Below, one piece after another: positions 1 through 9,185 of a stretch of 64,000 nt of DNA. Positions within the stretch are counted from its first letter, which is position 1. Every line of letters begins with the position of its first letter. A program made the position numbers and the translations under genes. This DNA comes from Pseudopontixanthobacter vadosimaris (GTDB lineage: Bacteria; Pseudomonadota; Alphaproteobacteria; Sphingomonadales; Sphingomonadaceae). The DNA is taken from assembly GCF_012979275.1 (NCBI RefSeq), contig NZ_JABASZ010000014.1, forward strand, positions 124,001 through 188,000, in the 5' to 3' direction. The notes beneath the pieces were generated by a model. That model ran no database searches and had not been told where the DNA came from. It saw only the letters and a program-made list of their open reading frames with translations.

Positions 1-1291
1 GCAAGGGCACCAGCGCCCATGCGCGATCCTCCTGCAGCAGCCAGCGGGGCAGCGGCCAGCGACTGTCCGGCTCTCCGCCGCCTGCCCTCAGATGGTCGAT
101 GTCGAGGATGTGGTTTTCCCGTTCAAGCCGGGCGACAAGCTCCGCCGGCAGATCGCCTGGCAGCGTGTCGGCTCCAGCCCAGTTCCACGCTGCATCGAGG
201 CCGGTCTCGCTGTTCTCGGCAATTGTCAGCAGCAAGGCACCCGGGCTGTCGGTTATATCGGCCAGCGCCTTGGCAACGCGGGTGCCCAGCCCCTGGCCTG
301 CGGAACCGCCCCCGGCATCGGTCCGTCCGATGGTGCGATTGAAGCGCAGCCATTCCTCCCGGTAATCGTAGCGATGCTGGAAAAGATGTTTGGCGACCTT
401 CACCCGCAGCCCGCTTCTCAGCCGCTGGGATGGCAGCCACAGAAGGGCTGCGACGGTGGCCACGAGTACGAAGGCGACCTGCGTAAGCCGGCCCACTCCG
501 CCATCGATAGCGCTTAACGCCTGGGCGATCGCAACCATGAACAGCAGGTAAAGCCCGATGGCGATCAGCGAGAGCGTCTGGAATGCGACGATCCGCGAGG
601 GCTTAAGGCGGAGCAATCCGGCATCGACCCTGAGGCCCAGCACGATGGGTATCACGCACAGCGCCATGATCAGCCCGCGGACCGCGCCGAGCTGAAAGGA
701 CGCGTGGCCGTCAAGATAGGCCACGGTGTAGAAGTTCAGATCGAAAGCCCAGAGCAGGGCCAGTCCGGCAGCACCCCAGCGCACGATCGGGCGCGCCTGC
801 TGCGAGGCGCTGCCATAGAGATTATGAACCAGCAGCAATGCGCCGATCGCCACCAGCACACGGAACAGGGTTCCGGTTTCGAAGACCATTGCCCGCGCAG
901 CTTCGCTGGCCTGCGGCCCGTGACCAAGCGCCAGCATCAGTGGCTGGATTATCTCCAACACAGCGAGCGCGATCAGGACAGGCCGGATCTGCGCCACGCT
1001 CCGATGCCGCCCGTCCAGTACGAACAGGGCATAAAGCACGGCAAACCAGCCCAGGTTCCGCAGGCTTTCCGCTATGCCGGCCACTTGCGACAGAGGACCG
1101 AAGGCAAGCGCCATCGTGCACCAGAGCGACGACAGGAAGAGGGCGAGTGCGGTGGGTGTGCGGTCGCTCCGCCTGCGCCGCCCGGACCGCGTTAGCCATG
1201 CTGCACCCAGCAGGCAGGCAACCGCACCGGCCAGAAACATGACGAAGCCGGCAAGCTGCCAGACGTCCGTGACGATTTGAGCGGGCGGCAT
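1..1291 (-). CDS. prsK: XrtA/PEP-CTERM system histidine kinase PrsK (partial, C-terminus outside window)
   Basis: About 430 N-terminal residues are visible, starting MPPAQIVTDVWQLAGF, and the frame stays open to the window edge. The first 290 residues or so hold about eight hydrophobic segments. A soluble region resembling the start of a GAF domain follows; the kinase core would lie beyond position 1. The family (PEP-CTERM-associated sensor kinase, partner of the regulator PrsR) controls exopolysaccharide genes in exosortase-A bacteria. The ATG directly follows the stop codon of the sugar transferase gene (TGA then ATG, no gap), so the two are very probably co-transcribed. The family call rests on membrane layout and neighbour; the catalytic part is not visible. 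Confidence 0.72.
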   Translation of the reverse strand, partial: MPPAQIVTDVWQLAGFVMFLAGAVACLLGAAWLTRSGRRRRSDRTPTALALFLSSLWCTMALAFGPLSQVAGIAESLRNLGWFAVLYALFVLDGRHRSVAQIRPVLIALAVLEIIQPLMLALGHGPQASEAARAMVFETGTLFRVLVAIGALLLVHNLYGSASQQARPIVRWGAAGLALLWAFDLNFYTVAYLDGHASFQLGAVRGLIMALCVIPIVLGLRVDAGLLRLKPSRIVAFQTLSLIAIGLYLLFMVAIAQALSAIDGGVGRLTQVAFVLVATVAALLWLPSQRLRSGLRVKVAKHLFQHRYDYREEWLRFNRTIGRTDAGGGSAGQGLGTRVAKALADITDSPGALLLTIAENSETGLDAAWNWAGADTLPGDLPAELVARLERENHILDIDHLRAGGGEPDSRWPLPRWLLQEDRAWALVPL

Positions 1292-2677
1292 TCAACGCGC
1301 CCCTTCCGGCCAGAGGATCACGCGGACGGTCTGCAACAGGATCAGCAGATCGAGAAACGGCGTGTAATTCTTGGCGTAATAAAGGTCGAACTCCAGCTTC
1401 TGGCGCGCATCTTCGACCGATGCGCCATACGGATAATTGATCTGCGCCCATCCCGTGATGCCGGGCTTCACCATGTGACGTTCGGCATAGAAGGGCAGAT
1501 GTTCCTCCAGATCGTTCACGAAATTCGGGCGTTCGGGGCGCGGCCCGACAAAGCTCATCCGGCCCATCAGGACCGTCCAGACCTGCGGCAGTTCGTCGAT
1601 CCTGAATTTGCGGATGAAGCGGCCCACACGGGTTACGCGCGGATCGTCGTGCTCGGCCCACCTCGCCCCATCGATCTCGGCATCCAGTTTCATCGACCGC
1701 AGTTTCAGCAGCTCGAAATCCTGTCCATACAGGCCGACCCGGGTCTGGCGGAAAAAGGCCGGGCCTTTGCTGTCGAGCCTGATCAGCAAGGCGAAGAGAA
1801 GGATGACAGGCAGGGTAAGCACCAGAAGCAGGCTGCTGGCCAGAATGTCGAATATGCGCTTGGCTGCGCTTGACAGAATGCGTCCCGACGAAAAGCCGTC
1901 GGAGAAGATCAGCCAGCTCGGATTGACCGAGCCCAGATCGATCCGCCCGGTCTCACGTTCAAGAAAGGTACTGAAATCATTGACATGCACGCCCATCGTC
2001 TTGATGCGGAGCAGATCCTTCAGCGGCAATGCGTTGCGCCGTTCCTCCAGGGCGAGAACGACCTCGCTGATACCCAGGTTCTCGACGAACCTTCCGAGAT
2101 CGCTCACCGAATTGCGGGAAATCGCCTCCGCGATCAGCGGTGAACCTTCATTCATGCCGATGTAGGAAACGATGGCAAAACCCGCCTCACGCCTCTCGGC
2201 CAGTTTTTTCAGCCGCAGCGCCCGCGCCCCGTCGCCCAGAACCATGACGCGGCGGCGGAAGGCATTGGTGCCCAGCAGTCCCCCGACGATCATGCGATTG
2301 AGCATCAGCAGCAGGATCGCCAGCACCATCGCATATACCAGCGTCGATCGCCAGAACGTGTGGCCGGGCAGCAGGAAATCGATGAAGGACAGCGCTATGA
2401 TGCCGAGGCTGACCGCCACCAGCAGACGCGCGCCTGCATAACGCATGCTGCGCAGGGCCTCTGCCCCGTAAATGCCCACCGCTGTCATCGCTATCCATAC
2501 GATGAGCGCGAACAGGACAAGAGAGCCGATCCGCGCACCCACCGTGCCGGGATCCATGCCGATCTGCGATGCCCGGAACAGCCAGGCAAGTTCTCCCGAC
2601 AGAACTAGAAGGCACAGGTCGAACAGGCCCAGCAGGATCACCGCATGCGGGATATAATGTTTGAACAGACGGATCAT
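1292..2677 (-). CDS. PEP-CTERM-associated sugar transferase (EpsB_2-type, undecaprenyl-phosphate glycosyl-1-phosphate transferase)
   Basis: 461 residues. Four or five membrane helices occupy residues 10-130, a CoA-binding-like Rossmann segment starts near residue 141 (RRRVMVLGDG), and a bacterial sugar transferase domain begins near 272 (KRIFDILASSLLLVLTLP). Its conserved signatures are visible: FFRQTRVG near 308, LKLRSM near 324, DELPQVWTVLMG near 361 and MSFVGPRPERP near 374. Proteins of this type load the first sugar phosphate on the lipid carrier at the inner membrane to start exopolysaccharide synthesis. The fused N-terminal layout and the adjacent prsK match the PEP-CTERM/exosortase-A cluster. 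The rest of that cluster is not in the window. Confidence 0.88.
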   Translation of the reverse strand: MIRLFKHYIPHAVILLGLFDLCLLVLSGELAWLFRASQIGMDPGTVGARIGSLVLFALIVWIAMTAVGIYGAEALRSMRYAGARLLVAVSLGIIALSFIDFLLPGHTFWRSTLVYAMVLAILLLMLNRMIVGGLLGTNAFRRRVMVLGDGARALRLKKLAERREAGFAIVSYIGMNEGSPLIAEAISRNSVSDLGRFVENLGISEVVLALEERRNALPLKDLLRIKTMGVHVNDFSTFLERETGRIDLGSVNPSWLIFSDGFSSGRILSSAAKRIFDILASSLLLVLTLPVILLFALLIRLDSKGPAFFRQTRVGLYGQDFELLKLRSMKLDAEIDGARWAEHDDPRVTRVGRFIRKFRIDELPQVWTVLMGRMSFVGPRPERPNFVNDLEEHLPFYAERHMVKPGITGWAQINYPYGASVEDARQKLEFDLYYAKNYTPFLDLLILLQTVRVILWPEGAR

Positions 2678-2823
2678 TCAGGTGGCCGGGAAGCAATCCT
2701 TTCAGCGATCCGGATCGCTATTACAGAAAGGTGAAGCGTCGGTAAATCTTACACTGCCTTATCCGCGAATTTGCATGGTGGAGCGGCCCATAGAGGTTGG
2801 CCAGCGTGACAAAAATCATCGCC

Positions 2824-3154
2824 TGAAGCGGGCGCTATAATTTCCGAGCACCTCTTCGCACAGTCGCCCAAGCGACGGCATATCAGCAAAGCCTTGCCGA
2901 TCGGGGCATCACGATCGATCTATATCCCGAAGACGATTACGGTGGACCACCCTTAGACCGTCCCGGTCGGTCTCGATCGCGCACAGGACCTCGCTGCCGA
3001 CCTCGCGCCCAACCAGGTGAAGATACCCCTGCTGAAAGACCTACGGACACAACATTATCGGCGGCAGGGCATGAGCCACGCGCAGATTGCCTCGCGCCTG
3101 ACGATGAGCGAACAGGGTGTCCGGCGCATGTTGAAGCGCCTTGGCGAGCCGTAG
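2824..3154 (+). pseudogene. Decayed gene with a C-terminal helix-turn-helix (remnant)
   Basis: Two protein-like stretches lie in adjacent frames. The first (frame of 2824) includes TAYQQSLADRGITIDLYPED. The second (frame of 2957, ending at a TAG at 3152) includes LAPNQVKIPLLKDLRTQHY and then SHAQIASRLTMSEQGVRRML, which has the spacing of a helix-turn-helix of the transposase or sigma region 4 type. No start codon or ribosome binding site supports either, and an in-frame stop (2954-2956) precedes the second. The best reading is a frameshifted remnant of a DNA-binding protein. The identity is not known and the call is tentative. Confidence 0.33.
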
Positions 3155-3200
3155 GTTGCGAAATGCCAGCGACGTCTTTATTCTCCACGGGCTGCCATTG

Positions 3201-3308
3201 TGCATCAGCTCGCCCGGCCAATAACCGGGAAACGCTTCGGGCGTAAGAGTGAGGCCGATGGCAGTTCGACTGCATGCATCGAGCCGCCCGGCCAACAACC
3301 GGGAATCG
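3201..3308. repeat. Two diverged copies of a 34-bp palindrome-containing repeat
   Basis: Copy 1 is at 3201-3234 and copy 2 at 3275-3308, in the same orientation and 74 bp apart start to start. Both begin TGCATC, contain the palindrome CCCGG-CCAAYAA-CCGGG and end GGGAAWCG. They could fold as hairpins in RNA. They resemble small intergenic palindromic repeats, but whether they recur elsewhere in the genome cannot be told from this window. Confidence 0.5.
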
Positions 3309-3675
3309 TGTTGGACGTTTGCGCGAGGCATGTGTCGGGGTGCGTGCATCGTGGCGTTTGCCTCGGGGGCAATGAACGGTTTCGGACGTTAGTGCGGGGG
3401 CGCACCCTCATCATCGAAGGCTGAACAGAGCCTCGCAGGATCCCGCAGAACCTCGGATAATCCCGGCAAACTTGGCACTGCGCCAATCTCAATGATCCGA
3501 TCGAATGGAGCAGCATCGTTAATGCCTGGCGCGAACTGGCCGTGACGGACTGCTCTGCGGTGCACGTGCCGGCCTGTGCGAAGCCTTACTATCGGCGCCG
3601 AACGCAACTTTTCCTAGCAAGGGACGGCGTGCAGTGTCAGAAGAGGGGCAACATTTAATTGCAGGAGCAACGCTC

Positions 3676-3852
3676 ATGACCGACCAGACCGAAGACACCA
3701 GACGCGAACCGGCCCGCGCCCGCGCATTGTTCTCCACCGCCGATTTCAAGCTGCTGCGCACCGCCCTCGCCAGCCATGCCAAAACGACCGAAGACCGGGA
3801 GGAACTCGCCCGTATCAATGCGTTGCATCACCGGCTCGGCACCTATTCCTGA
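3676..3852 (+). CDS. Small conserved-type hypothetical protein (58 aa)
   Basis: 58 residues, starting MTDQTEDTRREPARARALFS and ending HRLGTYS; charged and probably helical, with no membrane segment or signal peptide. The start at 3676 is chosen because AGGAG lies eight bases upstream; an upstream ATG at 3634 has no such site. It stands alone between non-coding DNA and the convergent amidohydrolase gene. I do not recognise a family. Confidence 0.55.
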   Translation: MTDQTEDTRREPARARALFSTADFKLLRTALASHAKTTEDREELARINALHHRLGTYS

Positions 3853-3994
3853 CGCCTTGGCGGAACTCACCCAGTAAAGCTGCGCGAAGCAGTTTCCGAT
3901 TGCCAGCGTCAGCAGGATAGGCCGTTGACTGCATCGCTCGCCGGTTTGGGGGAGCGATGCAGCATGGCGCCATCCTGGACGATGAACCCTTGAT

Positions 3995-5344
3995 TCAGCC
4001 GCCGCTGACAGGCATCAATCGCAAGGCTGCTGCAGCGAGAGCCTCGGCCCCGGTCGCGATCACCTTCTCGGCATCCGGTGCCCAATAGGGGCTGTGCAGC
4101 GAGACAAGCTCCGCCTCTCCCCTGGCCGCAGCCTCCATCCGCTCCTGCGGAACGCCGCCGATCCAGAAGATCAGGGATTCGACATCGTCGGGATCTGCCC
4201 GGCGGAATTGCCCGAAATCCTCGCCGCCCATCACGGACGGCACCTGCATCACCCGATCGTCGCCGAACCTGTCGCGGAAGCCCGCCATTACGGTCTCTGT
4301 GAAGTCGGGATCATTATAGGTGGCGGGTGTATATGGATCTTCGACCGTCACCGTCGGCATCCTGTCCTCGGGCATTCCGGCGGCAATAGCCTCGCCGCGG
4401 GCGATGCGGGCAATACCATCCAGCAACAGCTTGCGAGAATCATCGCCATAGCTGCGGACGGTGAGCTGCAGCTTCGCCTCGTCCGAAATGATGTTGTGCT
4501 TGGCGCCGGAATGGAAACTGCCAACCGTCACGACGGCTGGATCGAGCGGGCTGCTCTCGCGGCTGACCAGCGTCTGCAGTTTCATGACGATGGCGCTGGC
4601 GAGAACGATCGGATCCCTGGCTGTGTGAGGATAGGCCCCGTGCCCGCCGACCCCGGGGACGGTGATGTCGACGCTGTCGACATTGGCAAGCGCGAACCCC
4701 GGTGAATAGCCGATCGTTCCGGCAGGGAACTGCGCTGCATCGTGGAAGGACAGCGCGAAATCCGGCTTCGGAAACCGCGTGTAGAGGCCATCCTCCAGCA
4801 TCGCCAAAGCACCCAGCCCCACTTCTTCGGCGGGTTGCCCGATCATGACGAGCGTGCCCGACCATTCGTCCTTGCGCGCCGCCAGTTGCCGCGCCGCGCC
4901 GATCCAGCCCGCCATGTGCGTATCGTGACCGCAGGCATGCATTACGCCTGTCGTGACGCCGGATGCAGGTGTCGCCGTTTGCGTCGAGGCATAGGGCAAG
5001 CCGGTCTGTTCGACCACCGGCAGGCCGTCCATATCCGCGCGCAGCATCACCACCGGCCCCGGTCCGTTCGCCATTACCGCGACGACTCCCGTGCGACCGA
5101 CCTTCTCGGTCACTTCGAAGCCGAGTTCCCGCATCCGCGCAGCCAGCTTGGCCGCAGTTCTCACTTCTTCGAAACTGAGTTCCGGATGAGCATGAAGGTC
5201 GCGATAAAGTTCCATCAGGCCCGGCATGTCCGCCTGCACGGCATCGCGCAATTCGTCGGCCTGAGCGCCCGATGACATGACCGGCGACATCGCCGCCATC
5301 GCAATCAGGCTTGCTCCGATCCCGCCGCCTAATCCGTTCAACAT
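3995..5344 (-). CDS. M20 family amidohydrolase / metallopeptidase, exported
   Basis: 449 residues. The first 29 or so form a signal peptide (hydrophobic run ending SSGAQA). Metal-site motifs of M20D amidohydrolases are in order: HAHPELSFEE near 51, RADMDGLPV near 102, HACGHDTHMAG at 137-146 (Cys138 as usual), the catalytic pair in GQPAEEVG near 173, GVGGHGAYPH in the dimerisation domain, and MGGEDFGQF near the end. The family removes acyl or aminoacyl groups from amides (hippurate, indole-acetyl amino acids, N-acyl amino acids). The export signal suggests periplasmic action on outside substrates. The exact substrate is unknown. It is a single gene, with the permease gene upstream on the same strand. 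Confidence 0.88.
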   Translation of the reverse strand: MLNGLGGGIGASLIAMAAMSPVMSSGAQADELRDAVQADMPGLMELYRDLHAHPELSFEEVRTAAKLAARMRELGFEVTEKVGRTGVVAVMANGPGPVVMLRADMDGLPVVEQTGLPYASTQTATPASGVTTGVMHACGHDTHMAGWIGAARQLAARKDEWSGTLVMIGQPAEEVGLGALAMLEDGLYTRFPKPDFALSFHDAAQFPAGTIGYSPGFALANVDSVDITVPGVGGHGAYPHTARDPIVLASAIVMKLQTLVSRESSPLDPAVVTVGSFHSGAKHNIISDEAKLQLTVRSYGDDSRKLLLDGIARIARGEAIAAGMPEDRMPTVTVEDPYTPATYNDPDFTETVMAGFRDRFGDDRVMQVPSVMGGEDFGQFRRADPDDVESLIFWIGGVPQERMEAAARGEAELVSLHSPYWAPDAEKVIATGAEALAAAALRLMPVSGG

Positions 5345-5425
5345 CCTGTTTTCCCCCTGTTCGTTAGATCATGGCCGAAGGATGACAGATTCGCTGGCGA
5401 CCGAAAAGGGCCTTGGCCGCTCATC

Positions 5426-7228
5426 CTACAATCCGTATCTCACCACCAGCAGGACCGACAGGGTGGTTACCATCAGCAGGACCAGCGGCACGCCCGTCCG
5501 GATATAGTCGCGAAATTCATAGCTGCCCTCCGCCATGATCAGCATGTTGGTCTGATAGGCGATGGGCGTCGCATAACAGAGGTTGCAGCCGAACAGCACG
5601 GCCAGGATGAGCGGTTCGGCAGGCAGGCCGAGCGTATCGGCGATGCTGAAGGCAATGGGCGTGCCGACGGTTGCCGCAGTGGCGTTGGAGGCGAAATTCG
5701 TCAGCAGCGTCACGAACAGCATGATGGCAGCAAGCACTGCCGCCGGCGCAAGAAATTGCAGGCCGGACGATAGCACCAGACCGAGCCAGTCCGCCGCCCC
5801 GCTGTCCGAGACGATCCGGCCTATGGCGATGCTGGCCGCCACCAGCACAATGACCTTGGCCGACAGGGCCCGGCCGACCCGGTCGAATTTCACGCAACCG
5901 GTCACGAACATCAGGATCGCACCGGCCAGCGCCGAAACCGCGATGGGCAGCAGGCCGATGGAAGCGGCACCGACCGAACCGAGCATGATCCCGCCGGCCA
6001 GCAGGGCCTTCGACCGGCGTGGCAGTTCGCGTGCTCCGTCGAGGATCAGAAGGCTGTCGTTCTGCGCGAATTCAGCCAGATCTTCCGACACGCCCATCAC
6101 CAGCAGGACATCGCCTTCGGCGATCCTCATGTCACCGCCTTCGCTGAACCGGTCGAGTTCAGCCATCAGCCGGTCGGGGCGATGGATGCCGAGAACCGCC
6201 ACGCCGTACAGATCGGCGATTCCGGAGCTGGGAAGGGTGCGGGTAATCAGCCGGCTGTCGGCAGTTACCGCCATCTCGACAATTGTTATATCCTCGCCCA
6301 GGGCCGTCGCCTTCATCCGGATACGGTCCAGAACCCACGCCGGTGCAACCTCGCCATCCAGCGTCCGCAGGGCATCCTCGAGCACCGCATGCGTTCCGGA
6401 AACCCGCAGCTGGCTTTGCGAATTGAGGATCCCGGCCGGCACGTCGTGAAATTCGAGCGAATCAGGCAGGCGCGGAGTCACTTCGGCCAGCTGGTGGCCA
6501 TTCAGGATGCTCTTTTCCCCCACTCGAAGCCGCGCATGGAAGCGCCGCTCCTGCGCCGGGTTGGTGACCCGGTTGTCGCCCAGCAGGCGGGGCATGACGA
6601 GCCATAGATAGGGCAGCGCCACCAGCGCGGCGACCAGGACTATGGGCGTGTAATGGAACACCCCCATGGCGGGCGCCCCAAGGTCGCGCGCGATCGACAC
6701 GACCAATATGTTGGTGGATGTTCCGATCGTGGTCGCCATGCCGCCGATCAGAACGGCCGCGTTCAGGGGGATGAGCGTCTTGGAAGCCGGCATGGCGCCG
6801 CGCGCGGCCAGCTGGACGAAGATCGGCAGCAGAAGGACCAGCACCGGCGTATCGTTGACGCCCATGGACAAGAAAAAGGCAAGCAGCAGCGACAGCAGCA
6901 GGCCCAGTTGCAGATTGAACTTGAACAGGCGTTCGAGGAAGCGCGCCACGGGGTCCAGCGCACCTGTCACCACGAGGCCGCGCCCCATGATCATCAGGGC
7001 GCAGATCGTGATCAATGCGTAATGGCCGAAGCCCGAGAATGCCAGTTGCAGCCCATCGGTCGATCGCGTGCCGGGCAGCGGGAAGAAATACAGGCCCACG
7101 GCAATCACCGCGATGGTGAGCAGCGAGACGATCTCCACCGACAGCCGCCCGCGCGCAAAGGCGACGAACATGGCGATCGTCACGGCCATTGCCGCAATGG
7201 CATGAAAGGAAGGCGGCGCAATCATCAT
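5426..7228 (-). CDS. SLC13-family permease with RCK_C (TrkA-C) domains
   Basis: 600 residues. The N-terminal and C-terminal halves are membrane domains of the ArsB/NhaD/citrate transporter type, with the re-entrant-like motif MGVNDTPVLVLLLPIF near 122 and TNFASNATAATVGTPIA in the second half. Between them, roughly residues 215-390, lies a soluble cytoplasmic insert with two RCK_C-like units (for example GIADLYGVAVLGI and EGDVLLVMGVSEDL). This layout is known from sodium:sulfate or dicarboxylate symporters of the divalent anion family. The transported ion cannot be deduced. It lies 81 bases upstream of the amidohydrolase on the same strand, so joint expression is possible. Confidence 0.83.
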   Translation of the reverse strand: MMIAPPSFHAIAAMAVTIAMFVAFARGRLSVEIVSLLTIAVIAVGLYFFPLPGTRSTDGLQLAFSGFGHYALITICALMIMGRGLVVTGALDPVARFLERLFKFNLQLGLLLSLLLAFFLSMGVNDTPVLVLLLPIFVQLAARGAMPASKTLIPLNAAVLIGGMATTIGTSTNILVVSIARDLGAPAMGVFHYTPIVLVAALVALPYLWLVMPRLLGDNRVTNPAQERRFHARLRVGEKSILNGHQLAEVTPRLPDSLEFHDVPAGILNSQSQLRVSGTHAVLEDALRTLDGEVAPAWVLDRIRMKATALGEDITIVEMAVTADSRLITRTLPSSGIADLYGVAVLGIHRPDRLMAELDRFSEGGDMRIAEGDVLLVMGVSEDLAEFAQNDSLLILDGARELPRRSKALLAGGIMLGSVGAASIGLLPIAVSALAGAILMFVTGCVKFDRVGRALSAKVIVLVAASIAIGRIVSDSGAADWLGLVLSSGLQFLAPAAVLAAIMLFVTLLTNFASNATAATVGTPIAFSIADTLGLPAEPLILAVLFGCNLCYATPIAYQTNMLIMAEGSYEFRDYIRTGVPLVLLMVTTLSVLLVVRYGL

Positions 7229-7314
7229 CCGACTATAGCAGACCTGGTACGGGCGGGAATGGGTAGCAGGACGCGCATTCGCCCGCGGCGTCGCCCGCTG
7301 ATTTCAGCATGATT

Positions 7315-8574
7315 TCAACCAATTGCGGACACCGACTGCACCATGCCTTCATGCAGTGCAGCAAGGTCGTCGGCATCGATGCAATAGGGCGGCATCGCAT
7401 AGACGGTGTTGCCCAGCGGGCGCAGCAGCAAACCGCAGCTCCGGTAATAGGCAAGCAGCGCCGGGGCCAGCCCGGCCATGTAGCCCCCCTGCCCGGACGG
7501 TACGCTGATATCGAATGCAGCGATCGTGCCGCAGCGGCGCGCGTTCTCGACATTCGGCACATCTTGCAGACTGACGACGAATGCCTGCTGCTTCTGCGCC
7601 AATGTAGCGATCCTCTGCATCACCGGCTCCTCCGCCCAGATGGCGAGGTTCGCATTTGCGGCGGCGCAGGCAAGCGGATTGGCCGTATAGCTGGACGAAT
7701 GGAAAAACATGTCCGCACGATCCTGCGAGTAATGGGCCTGATAGACAGGTTCCGTCGCCATGGTGACGGCCAGCGGAACCGACCCGCCGGTAAGCCCTTT
7801 GGACAGGCACAATATGTCGGGTGATACTTTCGCCTGCTCACAGGCCAGCAGAGTGCCCGTGCGCCCCCACCCTGTCATGACCTCGTCCGCGATGAACAGA
7901 ACCCCGTGCCGCGCGCAGATCGCGCGCATTTCCGCCAGAATGCAGGGCGAATAGGTCAGCATCCCTCCTGCGCCGAGGATTAGCGGTTCGACGATGAAGG
8001 CAGCAGCATCGCTGCAGGCTTGTTCCAGCGCATCCAGCGTCGCCTGTTCGCATCCCGCCGCTGGAAAGGGGACGGTCGTGGTATCGAACAGCAGCGGTTC
8101 GTAAGCCTGGTTGAACACGCCGCGTGCGCCAACCGACATCGCGCCGATGGTATCCCCGTGATAGGAATGTTCCATCACCACGATCCGGTGCCGGGCACCG
8201 CCCTTGCGCGACCGCCAGTAGCCCAGCGCCATCTTCAGTGCCACTTCCACCGCCGTGGAACCTGAATCCGAGAAGAAGACCCGCGTCAGGTCCGGCGGCA
8301 TGATCGCCCGTAATCCGGTCGCCAGATCCTGCGCCGGGCCATGCGTCCAGCCTGCAAAGATCATCTGGTCGAGCTGGCCGGCCTGCTGTGCGATGGCGGC
8401 GGAAATGCGCGGGTGACAGTGGCCATGGGTGTTCACCCACCATGACGATATGCCATCGATGATCCGCTGACCCTCGGTGGTGTAGAGCGCCGCACCTTCC
8501 GCGCGCACGATTTCGGGGATCGGCTCGCCGAGACCGTGCTGCGTGAACGGATGCCAGACGGGTGTATCGATCAT
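7315..8574 (-). CDS. bioA: Adenosylmethionine-8-amino-7-oxononanoate aminotransferase
   Basis: 419 residues, normal length for BioA. This class III PLP aminotransferase converts KAPA to DAPA with S-adenosylmethionine as amino donor, in the cytoplasmic biotin pathway. Visible motifs are GISSWWVNTHGHCHP near 41, SDSGSTAVEVALKMA near 102, HSYHGDT near 136, the cofactor aspartate in LFIADEVMTGWGRTG near 226, and Lys259 in LCLSKGLTGG, which forms the Schiff base. Its ATG overlaps the bioD stop by four bases (ATGA), so it is the last gene of bioF-bioD-bioA. Confidence 0.95.
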   Translation of the reverse strand: MIDTPVWHPFTQHGLGEPIPEIVRAEGAALYTTEGQRIIDGISSWWVNTHGHCHPRISAAIAQQAGQLDQMIFAGWTHGPAQDLATGLRAIMPPDLTRVFFSDSGSTAVEVALKMALGYWRSRKGGARHRIVVMEHSYHGDTIGAMSVGARGVFNQAYEPLLFDTTTVPFPAAGCEQATLDALEQACSDAAAFIVEPLILGAGGMLTYSPCILAEMRAICARHGVLFIADEVMTGWGRTGTLLACEQAKVSPDILCLSKGLTGGSVPLAVTMATEPVYQAHYSQDRADMFFHSSSYTANPLACAAANANLAIWAEEPVMQRIATLAQKQQAFVVSLQDVPNVENARRCGTIAAFDISVPSGQGGYMAGLAPALLAYYRSCGLLLRPLGNTVYAMPPYCIDADDLAALHEGMVQSVSAIG

Positions 8575-9185
8575 GTAAACAGATCGAGATCGAAACTTGC
8601 GGAGAAAGCCGACCCGAGCGTTTCGGCCGTCAGATCCTCCAGCGACGGAAGTCTGCCGAGGCGCTTCACCTTGCCCATGTCGCAGATGGTGCTCTCGCTA
8701 TCCTGATGTGCAGGACCGATGAAAGCGATGCCGAGAACGGGAATGTCGCGCGCCCGCAGCGCTTCAAGCGATAGCAGACTATGGTTGATCGTGCCCAATG
8801 CGGTGCGGGCGACCAGAATGACGGGCGCGCGCCACCACGCCATGATTTCGATGAACAGCGTATCGCGCGTGAGCGGAACCAGCACGCCGCCCGCGGTTTC
8901 GACGATGCAGGGCAGTTCGGGGAGTTTCAGCCTCTCCTGCTCGATCGTCACGCGGTCGATTTCCGCTGCCCGGTGCGGCGAGACCGGTGTCTTCAGGCTG
9001 TAGGCTTCGGGCAGGATGCGATCGGCGGGGACGCCCAGACTGAGCGCCGTGGCGGAATCGCCGCCATCATCGTTACCGGATTGCACGGGCTTCCAGTAGA
9101 AGCGCCCTGTCGCCGCCGCCAGCCCCGCAGCGAAGACGGTCTTGCCGACATCGGTATCGGTTCCCGCAATAACCAATGTTCTCAT
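8571..9185 (-). CDS. bioD: Dethiobiotin synthetase
   Basis: 204 residues. BioD makes dethiobiotin from DAPA, CO2 and ATP. The P-loop GTDTDVGKTVFAAG (residues 8-21, Lys15) is the typical BioD form, and ETAGGVLVPLT near 96 is the second signature. The start ATG overlaps the bioF stop by four bases and the stop overlaps bioA by four bases, so translation is probably coupled through the operon. Confidence 0.95.
   Translation of the reverse strand: MRTLVIAGTDTDVGKTVFAAGLAAATGRFYWKPVQSGNDDGGDSATALSLGVPADRILPEAYSLKTPVSPHRAAEIDRVTIEQERLKLPELPCIVETAGGVLVPLTRDTLFIEIMAWWRAPVILVARTALGTINHSLLSLEALRARDIPVLGIAFIGPAHQDSESTICDMGKVKRLGRLPSLEDLTAETLGSAFSASFDLDLFT

Larger units (their letters stand above)
2697..3675. 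other. Long stretch without an intact gene
   Basis: About 980 bases between the sugar transferase and a 58-residue ORF. It holds a probable decayed gene (2824-3154) and a pair of palindromic repeats (3201-3308). A coding-like stretch at about 3488-3657 reads LNDPIEWSSIVNAWRELAV and on, but has no start or recognisable family. Short overlapping frames on the minus strand look like artefacts of GC-rich sequence. The left end should carry the promoter of the minus-strand sugar transferase gene; no clear -35/-10 pair was identified. Confidence 0.5.

Noticed and set aside
822-1661. Minus-strand frame of 279 residues overlapping prsK and the sugar transferase
   Set aside because: It lies out of frame with both recognised genes, and its Arg/Pro/Ala-rich composition is typical of a shadow frame.
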